Below are positions 25,823-37,486 of a stretch of 64,000 bases of DNA, piece after piece (within the stretch, counting starts at the first letter, position 1; each line of letters starts with the position of its first letter). Below the pieces are notes generated by a model that saw only the letters and a list, made by a program, of their open reading frames with translations, was not told where the DNA came from and did not search any database. The stretch is from Wyeomyia smithii (lineage: Eukaryota > Arthropoda > Insecta > Diptera > Culicidae): positions 178,491,825-178,555,824 of the forward strand of contig NC_073696.1 in NCBI RefSeq assembly GCF_029784165.1, given 5' to 3'. The position numbers were made by a program, and so were the translations under genes.

Positions 25823-26388
25823 AAAAGGGGCAATACGGAATAATGATGTCAATACTTTTTCTCAAAGTTCAGCTCGACTAATCAAAACTGTTATAAAATC
25901 CATCCGTCCCCATTCACCTACTCTTTACTCTAAAAGTTGTTCTAGTTATCGAAAAATAAGCTAAGAGATGCTATAGCTTTGTAAGGAAAAGTTCTTGAGA
26001 CGTGTGGTTTTCAGCAAAAACGTGTGCTTTATATGCTCAAATGCTTCTTTAGAACAACGTTTTCTTGTAAAATGTAACTAACAAAAGTTAAGTACAAAAA
26101 ACTAATCTCCAAGTAACTTTTATTTAAAATACTATGTAATTCTGTACCGAATGAAGATTGTAACTTTGTTTGTTCAGCAAATTTTCATATATTTGCACGT
26201 TCTAAAACTTTGCCAAATAAACCATTCTTCTATCTCTTAACACAATAAAGTTAGTATTCTTAATAGATGAAAACCTACTGTAACATATGCTCGCTGTACT
26301 CTAATATGGGTGTACCTACAAGAGTCTATAGTACTTCAGCTTAACTTCAAGGAAAAGTATTGACATCATGGTACCCCTAGCCCCTTTT
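25823..26388. mobile_element. TIR element (MITE) with ~45-bp imperfect ends
   Basis: The left end begins AAAAGGGGCAATACGG and continues ATGATGTCAATACTTTTTCT. The right end, reverse complemented, begins AAAAGGGGCTAGGGG and continues ATGATGTCAATACTTTTCCT. The interior is non-coding. Confidence 0.7.
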
Positions 26389-26395
26389 CAACCTA

Positions 26396-26745
26396 TACGT
26401 TATTGAAGTTATCGAAAAAAAAAGCTATGATATGATATAACTTTGTAAGGAAAAGTCCTGGAGATGTATGGTCGTTGGCAAACATGTGTGTTTCATGTGC
26501 CCTAATAATTCCGCCGAACAACACTTTCATGTTAAATGCAACTTACAAAAGTTAAGTACAAAAAATCTAAATTTTAAGTAAGTTCCATATAATATATTTT
26601 ATAACTCTGTACCGAATGAAGATAGGATTTTCAATTGTTCAACAAAGTTTCATATTTTTGAATCTTCTACAACTTTATTGAATTAACTATTCCTCTGTCT
26701 CTTAACACAAAAAAGTTAGTTTTTTTTTTCATTTTAGTATGGTAA
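26396..26745. repeat. Second, diverged copy of the MITE interior
   Basis: Matches 25937-26275 in direct orientation at an offset of about 460 bases. Shared landmarks are TTTGTAAGGAAAAGT, ACAAAAGTTAAGTACAAAAA, CTGTACCGAATGAAGAT and CTCTTAACACAA. Confidence 0.8.
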
Positions 26746-26789
26746 ACTTTTCATAATTTTTTAAAATTTGCGATTATGTGGGTCATTCA

Positions 26790-27803
26790 TACACGCAAAA
26801 GTTGGATGGTGCGAAACCAGTACAAAATTGTGCGTTTTTAGCGCAATTGTTGATGTAATTCGGAACCAGTACAATGATTGCGTGTTGGGCATAACGCAAT
26901 TAATGCTCTAGCGTTTCTCCAATGTATTCGGCAGCTCCAAACTACTACACCTAAACAGTTTCAACTGGTATCAAGCAGCATTGCAAAGCGAGCGAGAAGC
27001 AAAACCATTCTCCTCCTTTCTGCTTGAGGACGAGACATATGCTACGCTTTTCAAGTCTTTTGCACACATGCTTTCGAGATACTTTTCTTCTTCATGCATT
27101 CATCTGAATAGCAGCAAGCACGCACCGACAGTATGAGTGAGACACTGGTATCAAGTATGTACAGCACGGGTGTCTCGCTCATTTCATGAAGCAACGAGAT
27201 ATCGCCTTGCGCGTCGCAATCCGAACCGCAAAAGAAGCGAAAGAGCAACCTGCAAATTGTATGTGACGTGTCTAGTCTTGTCGCACATACATGGAAATTC
27301 TACGAGCGAGAGAGAAATTTCTCTCGTCGCTTGAGAAAAAAGCGCGTGCAAAGAATGACAAATAATAATTATTCACAATTTACAAGTGTTGCCATAAAAA
27401 ATCAGCAACGCTTTTGTGGCTTTGTGGAATGGAGGGTTTTGCTAATTTTGCGGTGGAGCTAGCGTTGATTACAAAATGTTGTGAACAGAATTTTGTTTCG
27501 ATTTTTTTTTGCAAATCATTCAATGGTACTTTTTAATGACCAAATCCATCGAGATAAATCTAGTGAGTTCACAAGTTGTTGTTTGCTGCTTGCACTGCTC
27601 CATGAGTAGCAGTCACTAATACACTCGACGTGAGAAATAAAGTGTCGGTGTATGGTACATATTCTGATTTCATTCTATGTCAATGATTTCGCAGTACAAC
27701 TGTTGCGTTATGCGTTTCACACATTTATTGTGCGATTTCTGTGCAACATTTGTGCGAATCGGGAAGACACAATGATTGTACAAGACTTAAACTTTGGCGT
27801 GTA
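26790..27803. mobile_element. Candidate TIR element, about 1.0 kb
   Basis: The left end TACACGCAAAAGTT and right end AACTTTGGCGTGTA are inverted with one mismatch. Short motifs (GTACAAT, GCGTTATG) recur inside both ends. There is no transposase frame and the target duplication is unclear. Confidence 0.45.
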
Positions 27804-28860
27804 CAAACAATTGTTTCGAAGACATTTTTAAGCTAGGATGAAAGAGACAGGCGCTATGGAATTAGGTTTCACTTTTTGCCTTACTGGAACACTGGGCAGC
27901 GCTCTTGCTGGGCAGCGCTCTTGCTGGGCAAGAAGTGAGCGGTTAATATTCACTCTGCTCTCTCCACATGTTAAGGAGAAGAACAAGCCTGACTTCAGCC
28001 CAGTAAAATAAAAATCTGTAACCTTGCTTAATTTCTGTTGAATGTATGTAACTCGTTTACCTCTTAATTAATACTTCTTGCATCTTACAATTCTTTAACA
28101 TGTTGGCTCATATTTCTCAATTTATCTTTCTACATAAGTCTTAAATATTCATGAAAATTTCAAAATCAAACAATAAGTTTTGATGTTTTAATATCCCATT
28201 TAAGGTTATAATAATTCATTACTGTTAAAGAAAATAGACGTCGAAGTTTAATAATATTCAATTGTAAATTTTCGGGTCATGGAATCTTTGAAAAAGGCCA
28301 GTAGCTGCTAAAAACGTGATCGACATTATTTTGATCTGAAAGAATTAATTTCTGAGCCGTAGTGTCTTCGAAAAAGTTGTTCCATTAATTATTCTCCATT
28401 TTATAAGGGCAACAATTTTGTGATGTGAACAGTGGGAAACGAATTTTGCTTTTCTCAATTTGGAATATAAAAACCCACTTTTTTCGGCAAAGTTGTAACA
28501 CAATTCAAAAGAAATAACTTTGTTGAAGACATCATACTTCTATCTTCCTATTGAGGTGATCTTTTGTGGAGTTTTCCATAGATAACGCATATTCAATTTC
28601 AATAGGGCCAGTATTGAAATAATCGATTATGGTACAAAAACAACGCATTGGATTGGTATTATGCTTTGATTGATAAATTTTTAACATTGTAATGTGTAGT
28701 TAGAAAAATACACTCAAAAAAAAAGTCCAGAGTGAAAATGTCAAAATACTCAAACGTACAGAACTTTTTTGTTTTTCATTTTACCATCACCAAATTTGGA
28801 CACATATACATATTGTCATCTTCAATTGTAAAAACAAATAAGATTTTTAAAAACCCAAAT
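27804..28860. other. Unassigned, AT-rich
   Basis: A 17-base motif GGGCAGCGCTCTTGCTG is duplicated in tandem near 27893-27926. Otherwise nothing recognised. Confidence 0.4.
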
Positions 28861-28865
28861 TATTC

Positions 28866-29975
28866 TACCTGGCAGTGAGACCCAGTCTTTCTCATTCAAA
28901 TATATCATATGTTTAAATAGACTTACACGAACACTTTGATTTAAAAAAAAATACACCCTGATAATATTTGCCTCATTTATTTATCACTCTTAATAACAAA
29001 TTTTTGGTAGACAACACCTTAGTTATACCGAACATTTGGAACATAACATTCAAACACATATGAACATACATTAACACATGCAAATGACATGAAATAATAA
29101 TATTTCAAATAAATGACGCGAACTTTTTTTTTGATCGTGTTATAATCGAAACGTCACTGATGATTGTATTAAGACTCAGACTGATGATTATATAAAGATT
29201 CATGATGTGATGATTATATGAAGACTCAATTAAATTATATATGGACTTGATTATATATCTTTCGATAAAATATCATTTTTGATTCGATTATGCATAGTAG
29301 GATTTTTTTTTCTATTTTAAATATGACTTTCTCTTTACAACTTTTGAACCACGTGTTCAATTATAACAATTCATCAGTCAACCATAGCACGTTCATCTGA
29401 TACCAGTATTGTTCAAATCGGTTGTGTAGTTTCTGAGATAATGAAGTTTCCATAGCCATCTCTGAGAAACATGAGTGGGATAAAACAGTCTCAAGAACAC
29501 GTTTTTTCACATCACTTTTGAACCACATGTGCAATCTTAATAAAACTGAAACTTATAGGTTTTGCAGGTAGCTCGTTCATTTATAATCAGTTTTGCTCAA
29601 ATCGGTTGTGTAGTTTCTGAGATAATGAACCTTCGTGATTTTCACATCATGTTAAATAACATATAAACATCACCACATCAAAATCCGATTACAATAAAAT
29701 TTTATAGGGTTTTAAGGGGCAACTAGACTTTTCATTTGAGAATGATTTTATGAAAATCGGTCCAGTCAACTCTGAGAAAATCAAGTGGGATTGAAAAGTT
29801 GCACATACACACACACAAACACACAGACATACAAACACACATACACACACATACAGAAAATGCTCAGCTCGTCGAACTGAGTCGAGTGATATATCCCATT
29901 CGGCCCTTTTGAGCACTTTTATATCTTCGGTTTTGCTAGTGATTGCTATACCTTTCTAGAGAAAGGAAAAAATAG
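28866..29975. repeat. Dispersed repeat family X, copy 1
   Basis: Shares with 41975-42105 plus 43960-44895 the start (AGACCCAG.CTTTCTCATT), the repeated motif ATCGGTTGTGTAGTTTCTGA, a CACACA-rich stretch (29808-29860), then GAAAATGCTCAGCTCGTCGA and a closing hairpin CCTTTCTAGAGAAAGG near 29952. No coding capacity. The 3' hairpin and low-complexity tract are compatible with a Helitron-like or MITE-like element. Confidence 0.7.
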
Positions 29976-30910
29976 AATTTTTGAGATATTGAATATTTTG
30001 TGACAATTTGGCAAGTTTGACACAAAAAAAAACAATTCATACAGTGTGTATACTTTATCTAGAACCTACAGCTTTACTGAAGACACCATTTCAATCAAAC
30101 AAGCTGATTTTTATGATATAGCAATTTTTATCCATCAGTCACCATTTTGGATAGGCCCATTTGAAACAACAGTTGCGAGTCTACGTAAAGAACTGATATC
30201 ATAAAATGACCTTTGCGGGGTTTTACTCAGAAGTTTTGCGTCTTCAACAAATTCAAACGCTTCTTGCACAAAAGTTGACTGTTTCACAGTTTGCGACTTG
30301 AGACAGCAAGTCGTACGTAACAAATCACGTTTAATCGCAATAAAAAGAATCAATGAATTGCATTCCATAGTTCCCCCCCCCCCCCCTCTAGGTCATGAAA
30401 TTTTTTTTTATGATATTGTAGGATACTAGTTGAACGTTCCCGGCGATGCTTGGGATCGAAGGTTTCAAAGATAGATTTTTTATATTTCCTTGCTGCATTA
30501 GCTCAAATCACTTCAAAAATATAATTCACATCTTATACTTCCAACATCACTTTAAGTACTTCAATATTCTGAGAATGCACAGAACGGAAATACCCATATT
30601 GGATTGTTTTTTTGTGATTTTGGGCTGATTTAAAGAAACTGGAAGTCACTATTTTGGATTTCAAAATGACGTTCCACTTTCGAAAGTATTGAAATTGTGG
30701 GCCAAATATCACTTTAGGTTATTTTCCTGAAACCGGAAGTTGCCATTTTTCAATCCACAAAACTTCGTAGAATAAAAAAATAATAAGAAAATAAAAGATT
30801 TTAAATGCTTAAGCTGCCTCTTAATCGATATTCAAACCAATGAATCGTAACCTTTCCTCCAGCTAAATGTCCCAAGAGTTCTAGTTTGGATTAACCTAAA
30901 AAAGTAAAAC
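29976..30910. other. Unassigned; includes a C14 tract and scraps of the ACTTCCGG minisatellite family
   Basis: A run of about 14 C residues lies at 30373-30386. At 30640-30760, phrases such as GGAAGTCACTATTTTGGATT and ACCGGAAGTTGCCATTTTTC match, inverted, the repeat block of 42110-43945. Confidence 0.5.
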
Positions 30911-30912
30911 AG

Positions 30913-31135
30913 TAAGGCGTCGTACACAAATTACGTAACGCATTAAGGGGGAAGGGGGGTTGAGTCTGCGTTACTTATTGTTACGTAGGGGGGAGGGGGG
31001 TAGTAGAGACAGTTACGTAACTGTGATGTTTGTTCGAAATTGAAAATTTGATCAGCGTTACGTAATCGTTACATAGGGGGGAGGGGGTTTGAAATCTAGA
31101 TCTTTAGCGTTACGTAATTTGTGTACGACGCCTAA
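30913..31135. mobile_element. PIF/Harbinger-like MITE, 217 bp
   Basis: GGCGTCGTACACAAATTACG starts the left end at 30916, and its perfect reverse complement ends at 31132. The inverted repeat continues to 26 bases. TAA flanks both sides (30913-30915 and 31133-31135), the usual 3-base target of the superfamily. Inside, TTACGTA palindromes and G-runs (GGGGGGAGGGGGG) are repeated. Confidence 0.88.
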
Positions 31136-31473
31136 GGTTAAGAGCTGAATGATCTTCTGGTTAAAAGCTCTCTAATAAAAATCAAATTCAAATTCAAAAG
31201 TACAAAAGTAAATCGAATGCCGTAATATGTAACTATTCACAAAACTACGAAAACATCAGAAATGTAAATGTTTATGCTTGAGACATGGATTATTCTGCAA
31301 AAAAAAAAATGTAGATGTTGAAAGAACAACGAACATTGTACTGAAAAAAAACACAAATAATTGAATTTTGATTCAGAGGCGAATTGCGCATAAAAAGTCA
31401 AAATTTCGTATAATACGTATACATTAAAAAAAAAGTATTTTCAGGTGATTTTCTGTATTCTGTATGCTGTATG

Positions 31474-31740
31474 TGGTCCTTGTGGCTCTGTGGTTAGCGA
31501 TGTCGATTTGCTCCCACACGGTTGTGATATCGGGTTCGATCCCCGATCAGGTCGAGAATTTTTTGAACTGGAATTTTTTTCGACTCAGCTCTGGGGCACG
31601 GTGTATCGTTGTACTTAACCTACAACATGCAAAATGTGCTAAAAAAAATATCGATAACGAATTCCCTCAACTAATCTTGTTGATCGAGAACGCTATTAGG
31701 AGGCTAGCGTGCAACATTGTTGTGCGGTATACAGTAAATC
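31474..31740 (+). mobile_element. tRNA-derived SINE, family 1, copy 1
   Basis: A tRNA-like head with A box TGGCTCTGTGG at 31483-31493 and B box GGTTCGATCCC at 31533-31543, followed by an unrelated body with GGGGCACGGTGTATCG. RNA polymerase III would start here. It is not a functional tRNA because no acceptor pairing can be formed. It resembles Feilai-type mosquito SINEs. The insertion appears to sit beside the 175-base tandem repeat. Confidence 0.78.
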
Positions 31741-31772
31741 ATCTTCAAACATACATTTTATATTTTAACATG

Positions 31773-32168
31773 AACAAACATTTTAATGAAAAAAGAATCA
31801 CATGTCATCGCTTTAAATTTTGATTTAGAGGCAAATTCAGCATAAAAAGTCATAATTTTGCAAGTTTTACGTAGTTTTGTAATAAAATCTTAAGTTTCAG
31901 TAATCAGATACTTGTTATTTTTCTTCAAATGTCTTTCCTAAAGGATAACAAACATTTTAATGTAAACAAAATCACATGTCATCGCTTTAAATATCGATTT
32001 AGAGGCAAATTCAGCATAAAAAGTCATATTTTTGCTTGTTTTACGTAGTTTTGTGAATAAAATCTCAAGTTTCAGTAATCAGATACTTTTGATTTTTCCC
32101 CAAATGTCTTTCCTGAACGTTAACAAACATTTTCATGTAAAAAACCCACATGTCACCGCTTTTTTTTA
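31773..32168. repeat. Tandem repeat, unit about 175 bp, 2.3 copies
   Basis: Units start with AACAAACATTTT at 31773, 31947 and 32122. Each contains GAGGCAAATTCAGCATAAAA and AGTTTCAGTAATCAGATACT. A partial unit lies at 31365-31420, upstream of the SINE. Confidence 0.88.
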
Positions 32169-32465
32169 TTTAGAACGATTTCAAATGATGGTGGTGACTG
32201 TACACCACTGAGACGGAGGCAATAACATCAATAAGATCAAGCGTTACGGAATTCCATTTTTATATAGTAGATTGGTTGATATATTTTGATATTTATCGTT
32301 TATCTGTCAATTGACATATCTCCAACGATAGTTTAACGTCAATAAGCTATGAAATAGATAGAGGGGTGCCCGAAAATGCAATGATAAATTATTTTTAATA
32401 TTCAATTATGGAAATATTTCGCAATATATCAATAGTGTCTTGCCTCTAAATAGTTCCTTACTATG

Positions 32466-33247
32466 CATACACTTTAAAAAAATGCACGTAAAATTTACGT
32501 GGGAAAGTGGCTGATTCTCAACCACCTTCTTTTGCCGTTTTTTTCGAAAGCCGTCCATGGGTCCGTGTGTTAATGTCAATTACCTACGTGTTGGTCAGGT
32601 AATTATAACCTGCTTTTCACGTACCTTTTGTCGTGATACTTAGGTGAAACTATAACGCTTGAACTTTACTTGATTTCATGTACTTTTTACGTGATATTTC
32701 GATGGAACCTACGTGAATTTCACGCAAATAAAATACACAGCGTATATTAGAAATGCAATTTATTTTCAAAATTTTAACAAATAATAACCGCCTTTTTCGA
32801 TTTAAGAATGTACAAATTGCTAAAGTTTAAGTTTGTAAACACTTCCTCTTCCGTAGCGTTATGAAAAAATACCGATTCTTCGCTCTGAGAACGAAAAATA
32901 AATGAAAAATTTAGTATACTGCAATCAGGTAATGAAATACCGAATTACCGTCTAATATTTTCAGGGAGGCGTTCGATAGTTTCTCCGGTAAACACAAATT
33001 GTGGAGAAGCAGTGGGTCCTTAACGTTCTCTTTGTACGCCATATTGATTTTTTTGCATAATAAAAACTCACGTAATTTCTGTTGTCAGAAACGTCACATC
33101 ACTGCCGCACTAATACGAACACAGTCAAAACACACACACACGAACACGCTGAAACCATCCACATTATAATTCGACCGATTTTACATAAATTGACAGTGAA
33201 GTTTAGGTGAAATTTACTAATGCCATGTAGATTTTTTAGAGTGTATG
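32466..33247. mobile_element. TA-target TIR element, about 780 bp
   Basis: The left end CATACACTTTAAAAAAAT and the reverse complement of the right end CATACACTCTAAAAAATC match, with TA as the likely target. On the minus strand it holds a 43-codon frame (33042-32911) starting MAYKENVKDPLLLHNLC. I cannot assign it to a family, and it ends at a possible splice donor. Confidence 0.6.
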
Positions 33248-33256
33248 ATCTCCAAA

Positions 33257-33418
33257 ATTCGGTTTATTCACGTTGAAAAAGATTTTGAAGGCTGTTCGCA
33301 CTTACGTTAACTCTCATATGCAATTGTCAAAATGTGCTTGATGACAAAAGCAAAAATATTTCCTTCCTTCTTTTTCGCACGCAAAAACCAAACAAATATC
33401 AGCAACGTCAACGCGAAT
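33257..33418. mobile_element. Short MITE (~162 bp), copy 1
   Basis: Shares AAAAAGATTTTGAAGGCTG, GCAAAAATATTTC and CCAAACAAATAT with 60671-60835. The ends are ATTCG...CGAAT. Confidence 0.6.
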
Positions 33419-33649
33419 AGTGCTCATATATATATTGCTTTGTGCAGGGGTATGACGTTTAATGAATATCCCGTATCTAATATTTTATGGCGTCATTTGT
33501 TTAGTAAACAATTTGAAACCATCATGTTTTTCGACCACTTGAATGAACAGTGCAGTACTTACATGAAGATGCATTACTGCGTAAATGGTGTTACCAAGAT
33601 TATTACAATAATAATGGTCATTACTGACACTGCTTGTCTTGTCTAGCTG

Positions 33650-33697
33650 TGTCAGTGGTACCACAATGTCAGTGGTACCACGATGTCAGTGGTACCG
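33650..33697. repeat. 17-bp tandem repeat, three units
   Basis: TGTCAGTGGTACCACAA, then TGTCAGTGGTACCACGA, then TGTCAGTGGTACCG. Each unit carries the palindrome GGTACC. Confidence 0.95.
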
Positions 33698-33699
33698 CT

Positions 33700-36000
33700 A
33701 TAAAATTTGGTAACGCCCTGGTTTTGTGCATCTAATGCAAAAGAGAGAGAACGTATATTTCAAAGGAAACATGAACACACGTATGAAATTGTCTAATTGT
33801 TGCTTGGGAATGCTCGTGATATTGATGCAGGATTCGAAAAGAGGTGTACGTCCCATTTAAGCTGTATATTTTAATACTTAATCCGTACCCGACCCAAACT
33901 AGACAGTTTTCAGTTTTATTCAGCTTGAATTCCGATCGATCTGTTTCAGTTTTATTCGAATCAAATTCAACGTAAACCGCGTAATTATTAACCTCACTTG
34001 CACACCCAAGTACCATTATGCATATAGGACCATTCATTTGGTTGAAATCCCCGGCTACATTCGCTTCAAACCTAAAATTTATTTCATTCAAGTTGTATTA
34101 CTGACGTTTATCAGAACTCCATGCATTGCCGCACTTACCTGTAAATCGCCAGCATTTTCAATGGAAAAATGTCGATGCAGTTTCATCATTTCCTCTCATT
34201 GAAACCCATTTCGTTCAAAATAAAATGATACCGCAACACATTTTTCAACTTTCTATTGACTAGTTCCATAACCGATTAATCAATCGGAAGCAAATTGTCT
34301 AATAAACCTAAAAATGTTGATAAATTGGTGTAGTGTCCAATTCATGAAGAATATGTACTCCATAATATTCCAAGTAGTAGCGAAAGCGAAATTTACCTCC
34401 AGAAAGATCTCAGTGTAGTTCACTTATAACGTCCTATCGCTCGCCTTATTGCACATCGTCAGTACACTATTGACGCAGCAAAATGATATACGAATTGCAA
34501 CGGGTTCACTGCTGAGGGTACAAAAGTAATCAAACACTTATGGGAAATTCACTCCCAGTTCACCAATAGTGATTGTGTTATCCGATTGCCCGTTCGGAAA
34601 ATATAACTTTTTTTCCAGCAGTCAGCAGCAGCGGAATGGGACACATTAGGAGTGACTACTTTTGGCTTTACTCCAATCGGAGAGCAAAAGGTTCGTTGGT
34701 TGAACTTATTTTACGTGACACCACTGCTGATACACTCCTCTCTGTGGGGCGTTGTCTTGCGTGCAGAACGCAATGCCAATCCATTGCCCTTCGAATGAAC
34801 GTGCTCCTATTCTGATAGGCTAAGCAGCTGTGTCCTTGATAAATCGTTGACAAGTTACAAGAACCGGAGAGCAGGTTGTAATTTATGCGCTCCAGTTTCC
34901 CGCTTTTCTCCGCCATTCGTTCTGCAATCTCACCCGAAGAATCGCGTATCAAACTTTCTGCATGATTTCATTTCGGGAATTCTGGTGGGAAAAGCTAATA
35001 TTTGAATAAAAACATTGTTTCGAGTGAAGAAAAACTACTGTAATGCTTCGCGATGTACAAAGAAAAGATAAAAAATAATTTTCCATTGATTTTGATTTTT
35101 CTTATGGCTGGTTGCGTTAGTTGCACGAACTCATTTTTTATATTATAGTTGCGACGTCAGCTTGCCTCAGGATCTATCTTTCTTTGTCTTCACGACGACG
35201 GTTGACTTCTCATTTTTGTCATTCATTTTTGCTAACTACCCATGACAAAGAGCACCACCGAATGTTGAACGTTGGTAGATGGTGTACGATGCATCAGTAG
35301 TTGATGTCGTTAGCACAGCATACTTTAGTGTTTTTCATCGCTCGATTCTTGTGCGGAATACACGAGTGGGAGGGGGGAGGGGGGTCGTTGTGGTCGTAAT
35401 AACGTAGCTCCAACGCAAAACAATTGCATTTAAACAAGCAATGTTTTCGCTTTGTCGATAATCACTTAAAATTCGACACGTGTCGTGTTTTAATTAGAAA
35501 TAGTTTTTTTCCAGCGGAACTATGGTGAATTAATTATTTACAAAACGCTCAAATTAAGCAGCATACCAATTAACAATGTCGACAATTTTCAACAACAAAT
35601 AATCAATTGCAGATTTTGTTGTTGTTGAGTTTATGTTAGGAGGTTCACTGGATATGATGCAGAATAGATGTATTTATGTGCGGTTATTTAGTTTAATGAA
35701 AGAGTATTCGCACTAATTTTTTCATTCTCCGCTCGGCAAAGGTATTGCAATTGCTATGAAAACCGAATTTCTAAATGAGGTTCAAAGGGCAGAATGTGGA
35801 TCAGTTTTTTCTCAAAAAAGGTTGAGCTTAATTAATTTAGAAAAAGCCAAAATCACGTGGATTTTTGCGAAAATTTACGCAGTTGGACTCTCAATTTCGA
35901 CCAATTGCTCACTGTTTGTTACCACAGATTAGATTGAATAAGTCTCAACAACTATCTTTCAAAATTCAGACTGTGCAGAGTGAAAAAGTCCCCGTGAAAA
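33700..36000. other. Mostly unassigned; weak exon candidate at 34619-34815
   Basis: A plus-strand frame follows a good acceptor (ACTTTTTTTCCAG at 34606-34618). It reads on as SSSGMGHIRSDYFWLYSN... and ends RCLACRTQCQSIALRMNVLLF with four spaced Cys (partial PAN/apple-like look). No family can be claimed. A G-rich run lies at 35365-35385. Confidence 0.3.
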
Positions 36001-36001
36001 A

Positions 36002-36125
36002 GTCCCCGTGGTTCTGTGGTTAGCGATGTCGGTCGGCTAGCTCTCTCACACGGTTGTGATATCGGGTTTGATTCCCGATCGAGTCGAGGATCTTTTCGAG
36101 CTGGCACTTCGATGACCACCCGTCA
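36002..36125 (+). mobile_element. tRNA-derived SINE, family 1, copy 2 (head)
   Basis: A box TGGTTCTGTGG at 36009-36019 and B box GGTTTGATTCC at 36065-36075, with shared CACGGTTGTGATATCGGGTT. The upstream phrase GTGAAAAAGTCCCC is duplicated at its start. The body is short. Confidence 0.72.
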
Positions 36126-36267
36126 ACTGGTGCCTTGTACCTACTTACTTAGTTATTTAGATGGCCGTACGTCCTAAGACATGGCCTGCATAACGTGGTT
36201 CCGCCAATTTACTCGTTCCATGGCTGCCTGCCTCCAGTTACGCGGGCACCCGGTAGACTGGTGCCTT
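36126..36267 (-). mobile_element. 120-bp 5'-truncated LINE insertion with 11-bp duplication
   Basis: ACTGGTGCCTT flanks the insert on both sides (36126-36136 and 36257-36267). On the minus strand the insert is the last part of the 1165-3290 LINE family: GGCGGAACCACGTTATGCAG, then GACGTACGGCCATCT and a TAAGTAAGTA tail. Confidence 0.85.
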
Positions 36268-37486
36268 ATAGTGTTTGGAATATCCAGGAAGCAATCGCGC
36301 TGACCGCTTTACAGATGGCCTTGTCCGCGCACATTCTGCCAACCAATTTTTCTGGAGTGATGTCCGGTCCGTACGCCACCATCAAATCGCTCTTCGCTTG
36401 CGCGAAACGAGGGCATATGAAAAACACGTGCTCTGCAGATTCCACCGCATCTGAGCACTCGGGGCACCACGGCCAGTCTGCTTAGCCAAATCTATGCAGG
36501 TACTGCCAGAAGCAACCATGGTCTGACAGGATCTTGTTGACTTCCCTATGTCGCGTCTCGACCCATCCGGCTACCGCCGGTATGAGTCTATGCGTCCATC
36601 TATCTACCCTTGGTAGAATTGGACCATTCTCTCTGCCTCCTGACCATGGAGAATGATCGTTCGGTGTTCCGTATACTCCTTATGTCACGTCCATCGAAGC
36701 AGTTTGCATCTTCTCTGACAATGATGCTTATAAACACCATGCCAGCTACGGCACATACTGCCTCGTATGTCACCGTGCGATACGCGCTCGTAATCCCTAG
36801 GCACATGTGCTTTCCATTTTGCCCCTGTAACAGGCAGTACCTAATGCCTTATACCATACTGGTGCTCCATACCTGAGTATAAATTTAGTCACGCTGGTGA
36901 GCAATTTGCGCATGCCGCCGTTAACCGCTGGGCTGCTACGTGCATCATTCGTGATGTTGTCGCGATGGCCGTTGAAGCCCTCTTGCAGGCGTAGTCAACG
37001 TGGCTCTCAAAGGTGAGCTTTTAGTGATCACTCCTAGAAGTTTCAAAGGCCGCATTGAGGTTATAGTGCATCCACTAGCACTAATTTCCGCCCCCTACCC
37101 CCCCCCTTTTGACGATTTTCTCCGTCTTGTGGTGCGCTAGCTCCGGCTTCATGGAGCGCATCCAGTCTTCTACAATTTTAATGTAAAGTACAGCTTTCAA
37201 CCGGACCTCTTGCATGGCCTCTCCATAGAATTCTAAGGTTATGTCGTTAGCAAAGCCAACAATCACTACTCCGAGAGACTGCTAAGTTTCAACACACCGT
37301 CATGCACAGCATTCCAAAGCACTGGGCCCAGGAGAGAACCTTGCGGTGACTGAGACGCATTTCTGACCTTCGTCTGTGTTGTAAACGAGTATACCATTCT
37401 GGAAGTAGTTCTCCATGATCTTATACAACGACACCAGTACGTTAAGACTCCGTAGCGCGAGAGCTAGAGAGTTCCAACTGGCACTA

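Noticed and set aside
26790..27803. Host gene in the 27.0-27.5 kb GC-richer part
   Set aside because: Frames are short (about 65 codons), lack splice-site support and lie between matching inverted ends of a probable transposon.
29689..29916. 75-codon minus-strand frame with Cys-Val repeats
   Set aside because: Comes from the CACACA-rich stretch of repeat family X.
30373..30386. Poly-C tract as a functional site
   Set aside because: A simple homopolymer without conserved context; could also be a sequencing artefact.
31474..31560. tRNA gene
   Set aside because: A and B boxes are present but no acceptor stem or full cloverleaf can be formed, and the sequence continues into a SINE body. The same applies to 36002-36090 and the three family-2 SINEs.
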